Positions 1 through 9,392 are shown, counted from the stretch's first letter. The stretch: DNA of 64,000 bases from Rhizorhabdus wittichii RW1 (GCA_000016765.1 CP000699.1:1612001-1676000); one strand, 5' to 3'. Program-made: numbers and translations. The notes: generated by a model not told the origin, from the sequence alone.

Positions 1-81
1 CACGTCATGCCCCGCCCGCTTGAGCGCGACGCCGAGCAGGCGGCGTATCTGCGGCTCGTCGTCGACGATCAGGACCTTCAT
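1..81 (-). CDS. kdpE: KdpE response regulator, N-terminal fragment (gene runs off the left edge)
   Basis: Only the first 27 codons are present, reading from the ATG at 81 towards the window edge. The peptide begins MKVLIVDDEPQIRRLL, the start of a receiver domain with the acidic pair (DD) that binds Mg2+. The start overlaps the kdpD stop by four bases (ATGA), so the two are translationally coupled. KdpE is the OmpR-type activator phosphorylated by KdpD that turns on the kdp operon at low potassium. The assignment rests on position and the receiver motif; the DNA-binding half is outside the window. Confidence 0.9.
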   Translation of the reverse strand, partial: MKVLIVDDEPQIRRLLGVALKRAGHDV

Positions 82-2765
82 GCCAGCGCCTCCGGATCGA
101 TCCGGACGACCAGCCGGTCGGGCCAGGACAGGGTGAAGCGCGCGCCCTGCGGATCGGCGCAGCGTTCCGCCCGGATGTCGACCTCCATCGCCGCGGCGAA
201 GTCGCGCGCGATGGCGAGGCCGAGGCCGGTGCCGCCCCGCGCGCGGTCCGATCCGTCGAAGCGGGTGAAGGTCTCGAACACCGCCGTCTCCTTGCCTTCG
301 GGCAGCCCCGGCCCCTCGTCGCGGATCGCCAGCGACAGGCCGTCGGGCCCGCGCCGCGCGCCGATCCGCAGCGGCGTGCCGGGATGGGCGTAGCGGCCGG
401 CATTGTCGAGCAGGTTGATCAGGACATGGTGGAGCAGCTGCGGGTCGGCGCGGACCATCGGCAGCTCGGGCGGGATGTCGAGCAGGATATCGTGCCCGTC
501 GAGCGTCTTGCGCACGGCATGGACCGCGCTCGCCACCGCATCGGTCAGGTCGATCGGCTCGATCGCCAGGGTGATCGCCCCGGCCTGCGCGCGCGCCATG
601 TCGAGCAGGTTGCCGACGAAACGGTCGAGCCGCTCCACCTCACCGTCGAGCGCGTCGACGATCGCCGCATCCGTCGGGGCGAGCGCCGATTGCCCGAGCT
701 CGCCGATCGCCGAGCGGATCGTCGTCAGCGGCGTGCGCAGGTCGTGCCCGACCGAGGAGAGCAAGGCGGCGCGGAGCCGGTCGCGGCTGCGCACCACGTC
801 GAGCTCGCGCATCGCCTCGGCGAGCTGCATCCGGTCCATCGCCAGCGCCGATTGATGGGCGAGGCTGAGCAGCAGCGGCAGCTCGTCGGAGCGGATCGCC
901 GCGCCATCCGGATCGACATGCGCGACCGCCAGCGCGGCGAGGGTCCGGTCGCCCTTGGCGATCGGCTGGAACAGCCAGTCCGACGCGGTCAGCGTGTCGG
1001 AACCGCGCCCGGCGGGCTTGCCCTTCTCCAGCGTCCAGTTGGCGGCGGCGAGGTCGAGCTGGTCCGGCTCATGCCCGGTCGGGACCGCCGCGACCAGCGC
1101 CGCGCCGGCCGGCGACGGCATGAACAGCATGGCGTTGACGTTGAACAGCCGGGCGATCTCCCCGCAGATCGCCTGGGCCAGTTCGTCGGGATTGGCGGCG
1201 TCGGCAATGCGCTGCGCGAAGCCGGCGAGCGCCGCGTTCTGCCGCGCCGAGCGGTTGGCGAGCTCGGCCTGCGCCCGCATCCGCGCGGCGAGCTGGCTCG
1301 TCACCACCGCCACGATCAGCAGCACGAAGAAGGCGATCACGTTCTCGGGATTGCTGATCGACAGCGTGTAGAGCGGCGGCAGCAGGAAGAAGTTGTAGGC
1401 GAGCGCCGAGACCAGCCCCGCGAACAGCCCCGGCCGCAGCCCGAAGCGCCCCGCCGCCGCGAGCACCGGCAGCAGGAACAGCATCGCGACATTGTTGAGG
1501 TCGAGCAGCTGGCGCAGCCCGACCGCGCTGGCGACCGTCGCCGCGACCATCGCCAGCGACCAAAGGAAGGGACGCGCCTCCAGTCCCTCGCGCCAGGTCC
1601 GCCGCGCCGCCAGCCCCGCCCCGGCCTGCCCCGCGATGGGCAGGACATGGACGGCGACCCCTTCGGCGCTGCGCACGATCCGGTCGACCACCGATCCGTG
1701 GCGCAGCTCGAACCACCAGCTGCGCGACGACTTGCCGAGCACCAACTGGGTCGCGCGATAGTCGCGCGCATAGCCGGCGAGCCCGCTCACCACGTCGGTC
1801 GCCGGCACCGATGCCGTCCCGCCGCCGAGCTGCGCGGCGAGCGCCAGGGTGCGCGCCAGCCGCTCGCGCTCGGCCGCGCCGAAGCCCGACGAGCGGCCGG
1901 TCTCGACATGGATCGCGGTCCAGGGCGCGCGCAGCGCGTCGGCCAGCCGCTTGGCGGCGCGGACCAGGGCCTCGGCCTCGGGCCGCTCGCTGACCGCGAC
2001 CAGCACCCGATCGCCGCCCGCGAAGGTGCCGCCCAGCGCATGGGCGCGCAGATGATCGAGCATCTGCGCATCGACCGCCTGCGCCGCGCGCCGCAAGGCC
2101 AGTTCGCGCAGCGCCGACAGGTTCGACTTGGAGAAGAAATGGCTGAGCGCCCGGCTCGCCTCCTCGGGCACATAGACCTTGCCGTCCTTCAGCCGCTCGA
2201 TCAGCTCGTCGGGCGGGATATCGACGATCTCGATCTCGGCCTGCTCGAGGACGTGATCGGGCACCGTCTCGCGCACCCGGACGCGGGTGAAGGAGGCGAC
2301 GACGTCGTTGAGGCTCTCGACATGCTGGATATTGATCGTCGAATAGACGTCGATCCCGGCGGCCAGCAGTTCCTCGACGTCCTGCCAGCGCTTGGGATGG
2401 CGCGATCCGGGGGCGTTGCTGTGGGCGAGCTCGTCGACCAGCACGAGCTGCGGCGCGCGGGCGAGGATCGCGTCGATGTCCATCTCGCTGAGCGGGCGGC
2501 CATGATGCTCGGACACGCGGCGCGGGATGATCTCGAACGGCCGGGTCAGCGCCTCGGTCTCGCGGCGGCCATGCGTCTCGACGACGCCGACGACGACGTC
2601 CTCGCCCTCGCGCAGCCGCGCCGCGCCCTCGGACAGCATCTCATAGGTCTTGCCGACCCCCGGCGCCGCGCCGAGGAACAGCTTCAGACGGCCGCGCGCC
2701 TCCCGCGCGGCGGCGCGCAGGAGGGCGTCGGGATCGGCTCTGGCAGGTTCGGGCGGGTGGATCAG
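78..2765 (-). CDS. kdpD: KdpD osmosensitive K+ sensor histidine kinase
   Basis: Membrane sensor kinase that controls phosphorylation of KdpE in response to potassium and turgor. Domain order is complete: KdpD N-terminal domain with Walker A (GAAPGVGKT, about residues 32-40) and a DELAHSN Walker B-like motif, universal-stress-protein-like domain, a four-helix membrane segment near residues 390-490, a GAF-like domain, and HisKA (VGHDLRTPL, phospho-His) with HATPase motifs at the C-terminus. No ATG, GTG or TTG lies in frame between the kdpC stop and Walker A. The reading frame continues upstream into kdpC to an ATG at 2924. I chose the CTG at 2765, which overlaps the kdpC TGA, follows an AGAGGAG sequence, and gives 895 residues, close to the roughly 894 of E. 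coli KdpD. The exact start is an inference. Confidence 0.93.
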   Translation of the reverse strand: MIHPPEPARADPDALLRAAAREARGRLKLFLGAAPGVGKTYEMLSEGAARLREGEDVVVGVVETHGRRETEALTRPFEIIPRRVSEHHGRPLSEMDIDAILARAPQLVLVDELAHSNAPGSRHPKRWQDVEELLAAGIDVYSTINIQHVESLNDVVASFTRVRVRETVPDHVLEQAEIEIVDIPPDELIERLKDGKVYVPEEASRALSHFFSKSNLSALRELALRRAAQAVDAQMLDHLRAHALGGTFAGGDRVLVAVSERPEAEALVRAAKRLADALRAPWTAIHVETGRSSGFGAAERERLARTLALAAQLGGGTASVPATDVVSGLAGYARDYRATQLVLGKSSRSWWFELRHGSVVDRIVRSAEGVAVHVLPIAGQAGAGLAARRTWREGLEARPFLWSLAMVAATVASAVGLRQLLDLNNVAMLFLLPVLAAAGRFGLRPGLFAGLVSALAYNFFLLPPLYTLSISNPENVIAFFVLLIVAVVTSQLAARMRAQAELANRSARQNAALAGFAQRIADAANPDELAQAICGEIARLFNVNAMLFMPSPAGAALVAAVPTGHEPDQLDLAAANWTLEKGKPAGRGSDTLTASDWLFQPIAKGDRTLAALAVAHVDPDGAAIRSDELPLLLSLAHQSALAMDRMQLAEAMRELDVVRSRDRLRAALLSSVGHDLRTPLTTIRSAIGELGQSALAPTDAAIVDALDGEVERLDRFVGNLLDMARAQAGAITLAIEPIDLTDAVASAVHAVRKTLDGHDILLDIPPELPMVRADPQLLHHVLINLLDNAGRYAHPGTPLRIGARRGPDGLSLAIRDEGPGLPEGKETAVFETFTRFDGSDRARGGTGLGLAIARDFAAAMEVDIRAERCADPQGARFTLSWPDRLVVRIDPEALA

Positions 2766-3331
2766 TCGCTCCTCTGGCCATCGAGCCGGCGGTTGAGCGC
2801 GAGGACGTTGACCCGCGCATCGCCGATGAAGCCTAGCACAGGCCCCCGCGTTTCGGAGGCGATAATCCGCCGCACCGCCGCCGGTGCGATGCCCCGCGCC
2901 CTGGCGATCCGGCCGACCTGCCATTCGGCCGCCGCGGGGCTGATGTCGGGATCGAGCCCCGATCCGGAGGCGGTGGCGAGGTCGGCGGGCACCGCTCCGG
3001 TACCGAGCGCGGCGACGTCCGCCTTCACCCGGTCGGCCAGCGCCCGCGAGGTCGGGCCGAGGTTCGATCCCGAGGAGGCAAGCCCGTCATAGCCCTTCCC
3101 CGCCGCCGATGGCCGGCCGTGGAAATAGCGGTCGGCGGCGAAAGCCTGGCCGATCAGCTCCGACCCGACGACCCGCCCCCGCTCGACCACCAGGCTGCCA
3201 TTGGCCTGATGCGGGAAGACCGCCTGGCCGACGCCGAGCAGCGCGAAGGGATAGGCCAGCCCAAGCAGCAGCGCGAAGAGCAGCCCCATGACGATCGCGG
3301 GGCGGAGGCCGGTGAGAATGTCCTGTGTCAT
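2762..3331 (-). CDS. kdpC: KdpC, potassium-transporting ATPase subunit C
   Basis: Small single-span subunit of the KdpFABC K+ pump, thought to stabilise the complex and help ATP binding by KdpB. The protein begins MTQDILTGLRPAIVMG, has one N-terminal transmembrane helix (about residues 10-32) and a periplasmic domain with the family features (VVGSELIGQ, YFHGRPSAAG, SGSNLGPTS). From the ATG at 3331 it is 189 residues, the usual size. An in-frame ATG seven codons upstream (3352) lies next to the repeat element and is less likely, because GAGAG sits just before 3331. The stop overlaps the inferred CTG start of kdpD. Confidence 0.95.
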   Translation of the reverse strand: MTQDILTGLRPAIVMGLLFALLLGLAYPFALLGVGQAVFPHQANGSLVVERGRVVGSELIGQAFAADRYFHGRPSAAGKGYDGLASSGSNLGPTSRALADRVKADVAALGTGAVPADLATASGSGLDPDISPAAAEWQVGRIARARGIAPAAVRRIIASETRGPVLGFIGDARVNVLALNRRLDGQRSD

Positions 3332-3347
3332 GATCAATCTCTCATTC

Positions 3348-3478
3348 GTCATGCTGAACTTGTTTCAGCATCCACCGGGAGGCAGGCTCCTGCCTTGCCG
3401 GTTCCTGTTGCGAAGTCCCGTTCTCCCACCCGTCCAGCCTGAGCGGCCGGGTGGATGCTGAAACAAGTTCAGCATGAC
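3348..3478. repeat. Long inverted repeat between kdpB and kdpC
   Basis: Two perfect 29-bp arms (3348-3376 and 3450-3478) face each other across about 73 bp. Each arm is itself nearly palindromic (ATGCTGAA...TTCAGCAT), so the RNA could fold as one long stem or two small hairpins. It lies inside the operon, between the kdpB stop and the kdpC start, and would be transcribed. It may be a REP-type element; an effect on kdpC expression or mRNA ends is possible but not shown. Confidence 0.85.
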
Positions 3479-3498
3479 GGGTCGGGATGCGGGCGACC

Positions 3499-5529
3499 TC
3501 ACCCCAGCCCCAGCCCGCCGACCGCGAGGTCGATCAGCTTGATGCCGACGAACGGGGCGATCAGCCCGCCGACGCCGTATATCCCCAGGTTGCGGGCGAG
3601 CAGCGGCCCCGCGCCGATCGGCCGGTAGCGGACGCCCTTGAGCGCCAGCGGAACGAGGCAGGGGATGATCAGCGCGTTGAAGATGATCGCCGACAGGATC
3701 GCCGATTGCGGCGTCGTCAGCCCCATGACGTTGAGCACCGCCAGCCCCGGATAGAGCACCGCGAATATCGCCGGGATGATCGCGAAATATTTGGCGACGT
3801 CGTTGGCGACCGAGAAGGTGGTGAGGCTGCCGCGCGTCATCAGCAGCTGCTTGCCGAGGCCGACGATCTCGATCAGCTTGGTCGGATCGCTGTCGAGGTC
3901 GACCATGTTGCCCGCCTCGCGCGCCGCCTGGGTGCCGGTGTTCATCGCCACGCCGACATCGGCCTGCGCCAGCGCGGGCGCGTCGTTGGTGCCGTCGCCG
4001 CACATCGCCACCAGCTTGCCGCCCTGCTGCTCGCGCCGGATCAGCGCCAGCTTGTCCTCGGGCGTCGCCTGGGCGAGGAAATCGTCGACCCCGGCCTCGG
4101 CCGCGATCGAGGCGGCGGTCAGCGGGTTGTCGCCGGTGATCATCACCGTCCGGATGCCCATGCGGCGCAGCTCGGCGAAGCGCTCACGCACCCCGGCCTT
4201 GACCACGTCCTTGAGGTGGATCGCACCGAGCAGCCGGCCGTCGCGCGCCACCGCCAGCGGGGTGCCGCCGGCGCGGGCGATCTCGTCGGTGACGCGGCGC
4301 AGCTCGGCCGCCGCGCCGGTCTCGCCCAGCCCCGGATGGGCGCGCAGGATCGAATCGACCGCGCCCTTCTGGATCAGGCTGCCCCCCGCGCGGACCCCCG
4401 ACAGGCGGGTCTGTGCGGTGAAGGGGATGATCTCGGCATCGGTCGGCAGCTCGGCCGTCGCGACATGATGCCGCTCCCGCGCGAAGGCGACGATAGAGCG
4501 GCCCTCGGGGGTCTCGTCGGCGAGGCTGGCGATCAGCGCGGCCTCGGCCAGCGCCTCCGCCGAGGTGCCGCCGATCGCGCGGAAGTCGGTCGCCTGGCGG
4601 TCGCCGATCGTGATCGTGCCGGTCTTGTCGAGCAGCAGCGTGTCGATGTCGCCTGCCGCCTCGACTGCGCGGCCCGACTTGGCGAGGACGTTGAAGCGCA
4701 CCAGCCGGTCCATCCCCGCGATGCCGATCGCCGACAGCAGCGCCGCGATCGTCGTCGGGATCAGGGTGATCAGCAGCGCGGCGAGCATCGCCACCGGCAC
4801 CGATCCGCCGGCATAGGCGGCGAACCCCGGAATGGTCGCGACCGCGATCAGGAAGATGATCGTCAACCCGACGAGCAGGATGGTCAGCGCGATCTCGTTC
4901 GGGGTCTTCTGGCGCTGCGCGCCCTCGACCAGCGCGATCATCCGGTCGAGGAAGCCCTGCCCCGGCTGCGCGGTGACGCGGACCTTGATCCGGTCGGAGA
5001 TGACGCGGGTGCCCGCCGTCACCGCCGATCGGTCGCCGCCCGCCTCGCGGATCACCGGCGCGCTTTCGCCGGTGATCGCGGCCTCGTTGACCGATGCGAC
5101 GCCCTCGATCACCTCGCCGTCGCCAGGGATCAGGTCGCCGGTCTCGACCAGCACGATCTCGCCGGGCTCCAGCCAGCCGGCGGGGACCAGTTCCCAGGTC
5201 TCGCCGACGCCCAGCATCCGCTTCGCCTTGAGCTCGGCCTTGGTGGCGCGCAGCGATTCCGCCTGCGCCCGGCCGCGCCCTTCGGCGATCGCCTCGGCGA
5301 AGGTGCCGAACAGCACGGTCAGCCACAACCAGGCGACGAGCTGCACCTCGAACCCCCGGCCCAGGCCGCTGTCGCCGACGGCGAGCAGCAGGGTCAGCAG
5401 CGTCGCGACGACCGCCGTGGTGAACATCACCGGGTTGCGGACCAGCGCGCGCGGGTCGAGCTTGCGGAAGGCGTTGCCGATCGCGGGGATCATCAGATCG
5501 GCGGTGAACAGGGATTGGGAACGCGCCAT
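3499..5529 (-). CDS. kdpB: KdpB, potassium-transporting P-type ATPase catalytic subunit
   Basis: P-type ATPase subunit that hydrolyses ATP to drive K+ uptake through KdpA. Visible motifs: TGES in the actuator domain (ITGESAPVI), the phosphorylation site [18 protein letters not shown] and the hinge [10 protein letters not shown]. From the ATG at 5529 ([13 protein letters not shown]) it has 676 residues, close to E. coli KdpB (682). The longer in-frame extension upstream is Arg/Pro-rich and overlaps kdpA, so it is not used. It starts 17 bases after kdpA and is followed by the intergenic inverted repeat and kdpC. Confidence 0.97.
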   Translation of the reverse strand: MARSQSLFTADLMIPAIGNAFRKLDPRALVRNPVMFTTAVVATLLTLLLAVGDSGLGRGFEVQLVAWLWLTVLFGTFAEAIAEGRGRAQAESLRATKAELKAKRMLGVGETWELVPAGWLEPGEIVLVETGDLIPGDGEVIEGVASVNEAAITGESAPVIREAGGDRSAVTAGTRVISDRIKVRVTAQPGQGFLDRMIALVEGAQRQKTPNEIALTILLVGLTIIFLIAVATIPGFAAYAGGSVPVAMLAALLITLIPTTIAALLSAIGIAGMDRLVRFNVLAKSGRAVEAAGDIDTLLLDKTGTITIGDRQATDFRAIGGTSAEALAEAALIASLADETPEGRSIVAFARERHHVATAELPTDAEIIPFTAQTRLSGVRAGGSLIQKGAVDSILRAHPGLGETGAAAELRRVTDEIARAGGTPLAVARDGRLLGAIHLKDVVKAGVRERFAELRRMGIRTVMITGDNPLTAASIAAEAGVDDFLAQATPEDKLALIRREQQGGKLVAMCGDGTNDAPALAQADVGVAMNTGTQAAREAGNMVDLDSDPTKLIEIVGLGKQLLMTRGSLTTFSVANDVAKYFAIIPAIFAVLYPGLAVLNVMGLTTPQSAILSAIIFNALIIPCLVPLALKGVRYRPIGAGPLLARNLGIYGVGGLIAPFVGIKLIDLAVGGLGLG

Positions 5530-5546
5530 GGGGCGAGCCTTTCGGA

Positions 5547-7250
5547 TCAGAAGAGCTGGCCGCGGATCATCGCGAGATGATCGGCGATCGGGCCGAGCGC
5601 GAGGCTGGGCAGGAAGGTCAGGCCGCCGACGATCAGGACGATGCCGACGAGCAGGCCGATCCAGAGCGGCCCCGTGGTGGGGAAGGAACCGGCGCCGGCC
5701 GGGACATATTTCTTCGCGGCGAGCGACCCGGCGATCGCGAGCATCGGGATGATCACGAAGAAGCGGCCGATCCACATCGCGACGCCGAGCAGCCCGTCAT
5801 ACCAGGGGGTGGCGGCGGTCAGGCCGGCAAAGGCCGATCCGTTGTTCGCGACGCCGCTGGTGAAGGCGTAGAGGATCTCCGAGAAGCCGTGCGGCCCCTT
5901 GGCGAGCGGCCCGGCGAGGCCGGCGGGCGTCACCGCGCTCAGGGCGGTGAAGCCGAGGATGACGAGCGGCAGCACCGCGATCGCCAGCACCGCGAGCTTC
6001 ACCTCGCGCGCCTCGATCTTCTTGCCGACATATTCGGGGCTGCGGCCGACCATCAGCCCGGCGACGAACACCGCCAGGATCGCGAACAGCAGGAAGCCGT
6101 AGACCCCCGCGCCGACGCCGCCGACGACGACCTCGCCGAGCTGCATGTTGATCAGCGGGATCATCCCGCCCAGCGCCGTGAAGCTGTCGTGCATCGCGTT
6201 GACCGCGCCGCACGAGGCGGCGGTGGTGACGGCGGCGTAGAGCGCCGAGCCGGCGATGCCGAAGCGGACCTCCTTGCCCTCCATGTTGCCGCCGGGGACG
6301 CCGAGGCCGTGGAGCACCGGGTTGCCGGCCGCCTCCTGCCAGTAGACGACGCTCGCGCCGATCAGGAACAGGACCAGCATCGCGGCGAGGATCGCCCAGC
6401 CCTGGCGCGGATTGCCGACCGCCTTGCCGAAGGTCCAGGTCAGCCCGACCGCGATCAGAAAGATCGACAGCATCTGGAACAGGTTGGTCAGTGCGTTCGG
6501 ATTCTCGAAGGGGTGCGCCGAGTTGGCGTTGAAGAAGCCGCCGCCGTTGGTGCCGAGCAGCTTGATCGCCTCCTGGCTGGCGACCGGCCCCAGCGCGATC
6601 GACTGGCGCGCGCCCTCGACCGTGGTGGCGTCGACCGATCCGGCGAGCGTCTGCGGCACCCCGTTGGCGATCAGGAAGACCGCGAACAGGATCGAGAGCG
6701 GCAGCAGCAGATAGAGGGTGATGCGGGTGACATCGGCCCAGAAATTGCCGATCGTCCCCGCCTCGCGCCGCGCGAAGCCGCGGAACAGCGCGAAGGCGAG
6801 CGCGATGCCGGTGGCGGCGCTGGTGAAATTATGGACGGTGAGCGCGACCATCTGGCTGAGCTGGCTCATCGTCGCCTCGCCGGCATAGCTCTGCCAGTTG
6901 GTGTTGGTGGTGAAGCTGACCGCCGTGTTGAACGCCAGGTCGGGCGCGACATTGGGAAGGCCGCGCGGATTGAACGGCAACCAGGCCTGGGTGCGCAGGA
7001 TGACGTAGGTCAGCAGCAGCAGGCCCAGGTTGAACAGGATCATGTGGACCGCATAGCGGCGCCAGCCCTGCTCGGCGGCCGGGTCGATGCCCGACAGGCG
7101 GTAGAAGCCGGTCTCCACCGGCCCGAGGAGCCGGTGGAGTGGCGTGCGCCGGCCTTCGTAGAGCGCGAACATCCACGCGCCCATCGGCTTGGCCAGCAAG
7201 AGGAGGATGGCGATGAAGACGAGGATCAGCGCCCAGCCGGCAAGGCTCAT
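5547..7250 (-). CDS. kdpA: KdpA, potassium-binding and translocating subunit
   Basis: Polytopic membrane protein of the superfamily of K+ transporters that forms the selectivity filter of the Kdp pump. 567 residues with about ten transmembrane segments. Filter-loop glycines are visible in [23 protein letters not shown], and [16 protein letters not shown]. An AAGGAG ribosome-binding site lies eight bases before the ATG at 7250. It is second in the structural block after kdpF and 17 bases ahead of kdpB. Confidence 0.97.
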   Translation of the reverse strand: MSLAGWALILVFIAILLLLAKPMGAWMFALYEGRRTPLHRLLGPVETGFYRLSGIDPAAEQGWRRYAVHMILFNLGLLLLTYVILRTQAWLPFNPRGLPNVAPDLAFNTAVSFTTNTNWQSYAGEATMSQLSQMVALTVHNFTSAATGIALAFALFRGFARREAGTIGNFWADVTRITLYLLLPLSILFAVFLIANGVPQTLAGSVDATTVEGARQSIALGPVASQEAIKLLGTNGGGFFNANSAHPFENPNALTNLFQMLSIFLIAVGLTWTFGKAVGNPRQGWAILAAMLVLFLIGASVVYWQEAAGNPVLHGLGVPGGNMEGKEVRFGIAGSALYAAVTTAASCGAVNAMHDSFTALGGMIPLINMQLGEVVVGGVGAGVYGFLLFAILAVFVAGLMVGRSPEYVGKKIEAREVKLAVLAIAVLPLVILGFTALSAVTPAGLAGPLAKGPHGFSEILYAFTSGVANNGSAFAGLTAATPWYDGLLGVAMWIGRFFVIIPMLAIAGSLAAKKYVPAGAGSFPTTGPLWIGLLVGIVLIVGGLTFLPSLALGPIADHLAMIRGQLF

Positions 7251-7268
7251 GGCTTCACTCCTTCACAA

Positions 7269-7358
7269 TCAGAAGCGTTCGGGACGCGCCAGCACGGCGA
7301 CGAGGTAGAGGAGCAGGCCCAGCGCGGTGGCGGCCCCCAGCCAGAGATCGATGCCCAT
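7269..7358 (-). CDS. kdpF: KdpF, 29-residue stabilising subunit of the Kdp pump
   Basis: A 29-residue hydrophobic peptide (MGIDLWLGAATALGLLL... ending ARPERF) with a single membrane helix, the same length as E. coli KdpF and placed directly before kdpA, as in other kdpFABC operons. KdpF sits between KdpA and KdpB and stabilises the complex. No strong ribosome-binding site precedes it; its start lies five bases after the stop of the upstream 27-residue frame, which suggests translational coupling. Confidence 0.85.
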   Translation of the reverse strand: MGIDLWLGAATALGLLLYLVAVLARPERF

Positions 7359-7363
7359 GACCG

Positions 7364-7447
7364 TCAGGCCCGGCCGGCGAGGCCAGCATAGCAAAGGCTG
7401 GCGACGGCCAATCCCGCGACCAGCGCGACCCACAAGACGTCCTGCAT
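7364..7447 (-). CDS. Tiny hydrophobic peptide (27 aa) leading the kdp operon
   Basis: The reading frame MQDVLWVALVAGLAVASLC... encodes a one-helix membrane peptide ending in AGRA. A GGAGG sequence lies five bases before this ATG (and two before an adjacent ATG at 7450). It ends five bases before kdpF. It is unlike KdpF in sequence and may be a leader peptide or an extra small subunit. Its function is unknown; the support is the ribosome-binding site, the hydrophobic pattern and tight spacing to kdpF. Confidence 0.6.
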   Translation of the reverse strand: MQDVLWVALVAGLAVASLCYAGLAGRA

Positions 7448-7452
7448 CATGA

Positions 7453-7475
7453 CCTCCGAACCGATTGTCCGGAGG
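7453..7475 (-). promoter_or_regulatory. Hairpin covering the first ribosome-binding site of the kdp mRNA
   Basis: CCTCCG and CGGAGG (7453-7458 and 7470-7475) can pair across an 11-base loop. On the minus strand the downstream arm contains the GGAGG that serves the 27-aa leader frame. Such a fold would hide the ribosome-binding site; whether it does so in the cell is inference. Confidence 0.4.
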
Positions 7476-7526
7476 CTCAGCTAGGCGTCAGGGCCGTTAG
7501 GCCGCCACGGGCAAATGCCGCGGCGG

Positions 7527-7548
7527 GCATAAGGAAAGCATAAGGAAA
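7527..7548 (-). promoter_or_regulatory. Tandem direct repeat, candidate KdpE operator
   Basis: Two perfect head-to-tail copies of the 11-mer GCATAAGGAAA (minus strand TTTCCTTATGC) abut here, about 80 bases upstream of the first kdp frame. OmpR/PhoB-family regulators such as KdpE bind direct repeats with an 11-bp period, and the T-rich minus-strand sequence suits a kdp operator. No clear -10 box can be assigned downstream. Confidence 0.55.
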
Positions 7549-7568
7549 GGCGCCGAAGGCCCGGCGCC
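7549..7568 (-). terminator. Hairpin terminator candidate after the acyl-CoA dehydrogenase gene
   Basis: A perfect 7-bp stem (GGCGCCG / CGGCGCC) with a six-base loop lies seven bases past the stop of the gene at 7576-9291. On the minus strand it is followed by TTTCCTT. The T-rich tail is also the first half of the tandem repeat proposed as the KdpE operator. Confidence 0.55.
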
Positions 7569-7575
7569 CGCCCCG

Positions 7576-9291
7576 TCAGGCGGCGAATTCGTCGGGCCCG
7601 ACCGCATAGAGGATGTCGGCGGGCGCCATCGCCGCGGCGATCAGGCCCATCGCCTCGGGCACCACCTGCTCGACATAGAAGCGCGCGGCGGTCCGCTTCA
7701 TCGCCAGGAAGGCGCCGTCGCCGTTCGCGGCGATCCGGCCCTGCCGTTCCATCAGCCAGCCGGCGACGGCGGTCGAGAGCATGGTGAGGAAGGGATAGCT
7801 CGCCGCCAGCCGGTCGTCGACGTCCGCCGCCGCCAGATGCGCGGCGACCCGCTCGCAGGCGTCGATCAGGGCGCGCAGGCCCGCATCCTCGGCCTCGGCG
7901 CGCATGTCGGCGATCAGCCGGGCGAGCGTCCCGCCGCCTTCGAGGCCGAGCTTGCGGCCGACGAGGTCGGCGGCCTGGATGCCGTTGGTGCCCTCGTAGA
8001 TCGTGGTGATGCGGACATCGCGGAAGAACTGGGCGGCGCCGGTCTCCTCGATATAGCCCATGCCGCCATGGACCTGGATGCCGAGATTCGCGACCTCGCA
8101 GCCGAGATCGGTGCCATAGGCCTTGGCGAGCGGGGTCAGCAGTTCGAGCCGGGCCTGCGCCGCCTTGTCGCCCAGGGTCGCGCGGTCGACCATGCCGGCC
8201 GAATAATAGAGCAGCGCGCGGGCCGCCTGGGTCAGCGCCTTCATCCGCAGCAGCATGCGGCGGACGTCGGGATGCTCGATGATCGCGACCGGCGCCGGGC
8301 TGCCCGATCCGGCGCGCGCCGACTGGATGCGCTCGCGCGCATAGGCGACTGCCTTCTGGGTCGCGGCCTCGGCCGCCTGGACACCCTGCAGGCCGACGTT
8401 GAGGCGGGCGTTGTTCATCATCGTGAACATCGCGCGCATCCCGCCGAACTCGGGCCCGATCAACTCGCCGACGCACTCGCCACGGTCGCCGAAGGAGAGG
8501 ACGCAGGTCGGCGACCCGTGCAACCCCATCTTGTGCTCGATCGACACGGTGCGGACGTCGTTCTCCGCGCCGGGCGATCCGTCGGGGTTCACCCGATATT
8601 TGGGAACGAGGAACAGCGAGATGCCCTTGGTACCGGCCGGGCCGTCGGGGGTGCGGACGAGGACGAGGTGGACGATGTTGTCGGCCAGGTCGTGGTCGCC
8701 GAACGAGATGAAGATCTTGGTGCCGCTGATCGACCAGGTCCCGTCGCCGCGCGGGGTCGCCTTCGCGCGCAGCGCGCCGACGTCCGATCCGGCCTGTGGC
8801 TCGGTCAGGTTCATCGTGCCGGTCCATTCGCCGCTGACCAGCTTGGGCAGGTAGAGCGCCTGCTGCGCCTCCGACCCGTGATGGACCAGCGCCTCGATCG
8901 CGCCGACCGACAGCAGCGGGCAGAGGGTGAAGGCCATGTTGGCGGTGCCGAGCGTCTCCAGCACCACCGACGCCAGCGCATAGGGCAGCCCCTGCCCGCC
9001 ATGGGCCTCGGGCGCGCTGATCGTGCCCCAGCCCGCCTCGACATAGGCCTTGTAGGCGGCGGCGAAGCCCTCCGGCATGACCACGCCCTCGGGCGTCCAC
9101 TTCGCGCCGACCTGATCGCTGACGCGCGCCAACGGCGCCCATTCGCCCTCGGCGAAGCTCCCCACCCCCTCGATCACCGCGGCGACCAGGTCGGGTGTCG
9201 CCGCCGCGAAACGATCGGTCGCGCCCAACTCGGCCAGACGCGTGACATGTTCGAGCACGAAGCGCTGTTCATCGAGAGGGGGCGTGAACAT
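7576..9291 (-). CDS. Acyl-CoA dehydrogenase, long form (DmdC-like)
   Basis: FAD-dependent enzyme that introduces a 2,3 double bond into an acyl-CoA and passes electrons to ETF. At 571 residues it is longer than the classical family of about 380 and resembles the group containing 3-methylmercaptopropionyl-CoA dehydrogenase. It has an extra N-terminal segment, the FAD/substrate motif MNLTEPQAGSDVG (about residue 160), a middle beta domain, and the C-terminal RITTIYEGTNGIQA motif that carries the catalytic base region. It stands alone, with about 100 bases upstream to the mobA stop. The substrate cannot be told from sequence; it may be a medium or long fatty acyl-CoA. Confidence 0.9.
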   Translation of the reverse strand: MFTPPLDEQRFVLEHVTRLAELGATDRFAAATPDLVAAVIEGVGSFAEGEWAPLARVSDQVGAKWTPEGVVMPEGFAAAYKAYVEAGWGTISAPEAHGGQGLPYALASVVLETLGTANMAFTLCPLLSVGAIEALVHHGSEAQQALYLPKLVSGEWTGTMNLTEPQAGSDVGALRAKATPRGDGTWSISGTKIFISFGDHDLADNIVHLVLVRTPDGPAGTKGISLFLVPKYRVNPDGSPGAENDVRTVSIEHKMGLHGSPTCVLSFGDRGECVGELIGPEFGGMRAMFTMMNNARLNVGLQGVQAAEAATQKAVAYARERIQSARAGSGSPAPVAIIEHPDVRRMLLRMKALTQAARALLYYSAGMVDRATLGDKAAQARLELLTPLAKAYGTDLGCEVANLGIQVHGGMGYIEETGAAQFFRDVRITTIYEGTNGIQAADLVGRKLGLEGGGTLARLIADMRAEAEDAGLRALIDACERVAAHLAAADVDDRLAASYPFLTMLSTAVAGWLMERQGRIAANGDGAFLAMKRTAARFYVEQVVPEAMGLIAAAMAPADILYAVGPDEFAA

Positions 9292-9392
9292 CGACGGGGC
9301 CTTTCATCCTGCATCCATGCCGGCGCCTTCGGGCGCTTCCGACCTTGCACCGCCTAGCCGACCCACCGGCGGAGTCAATTATTTTTGATCAT

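Noticed and set aside
384-3092. 902-codon open frame on the plus strand opposite kdpD
   Set aside because: It is the antisense shadow of a high-GC gene: Arg/Gly/Asp-rich with no domain pattern, while the opposite strand encodes complete KdpD motifs.
9292-9392. Promoter for the 7576-9291 gene using TTGACT on the minus strand
   Set aside because: No acceptable -10 box at 16-18 bases; the AT-rich stretch is suggestive only.
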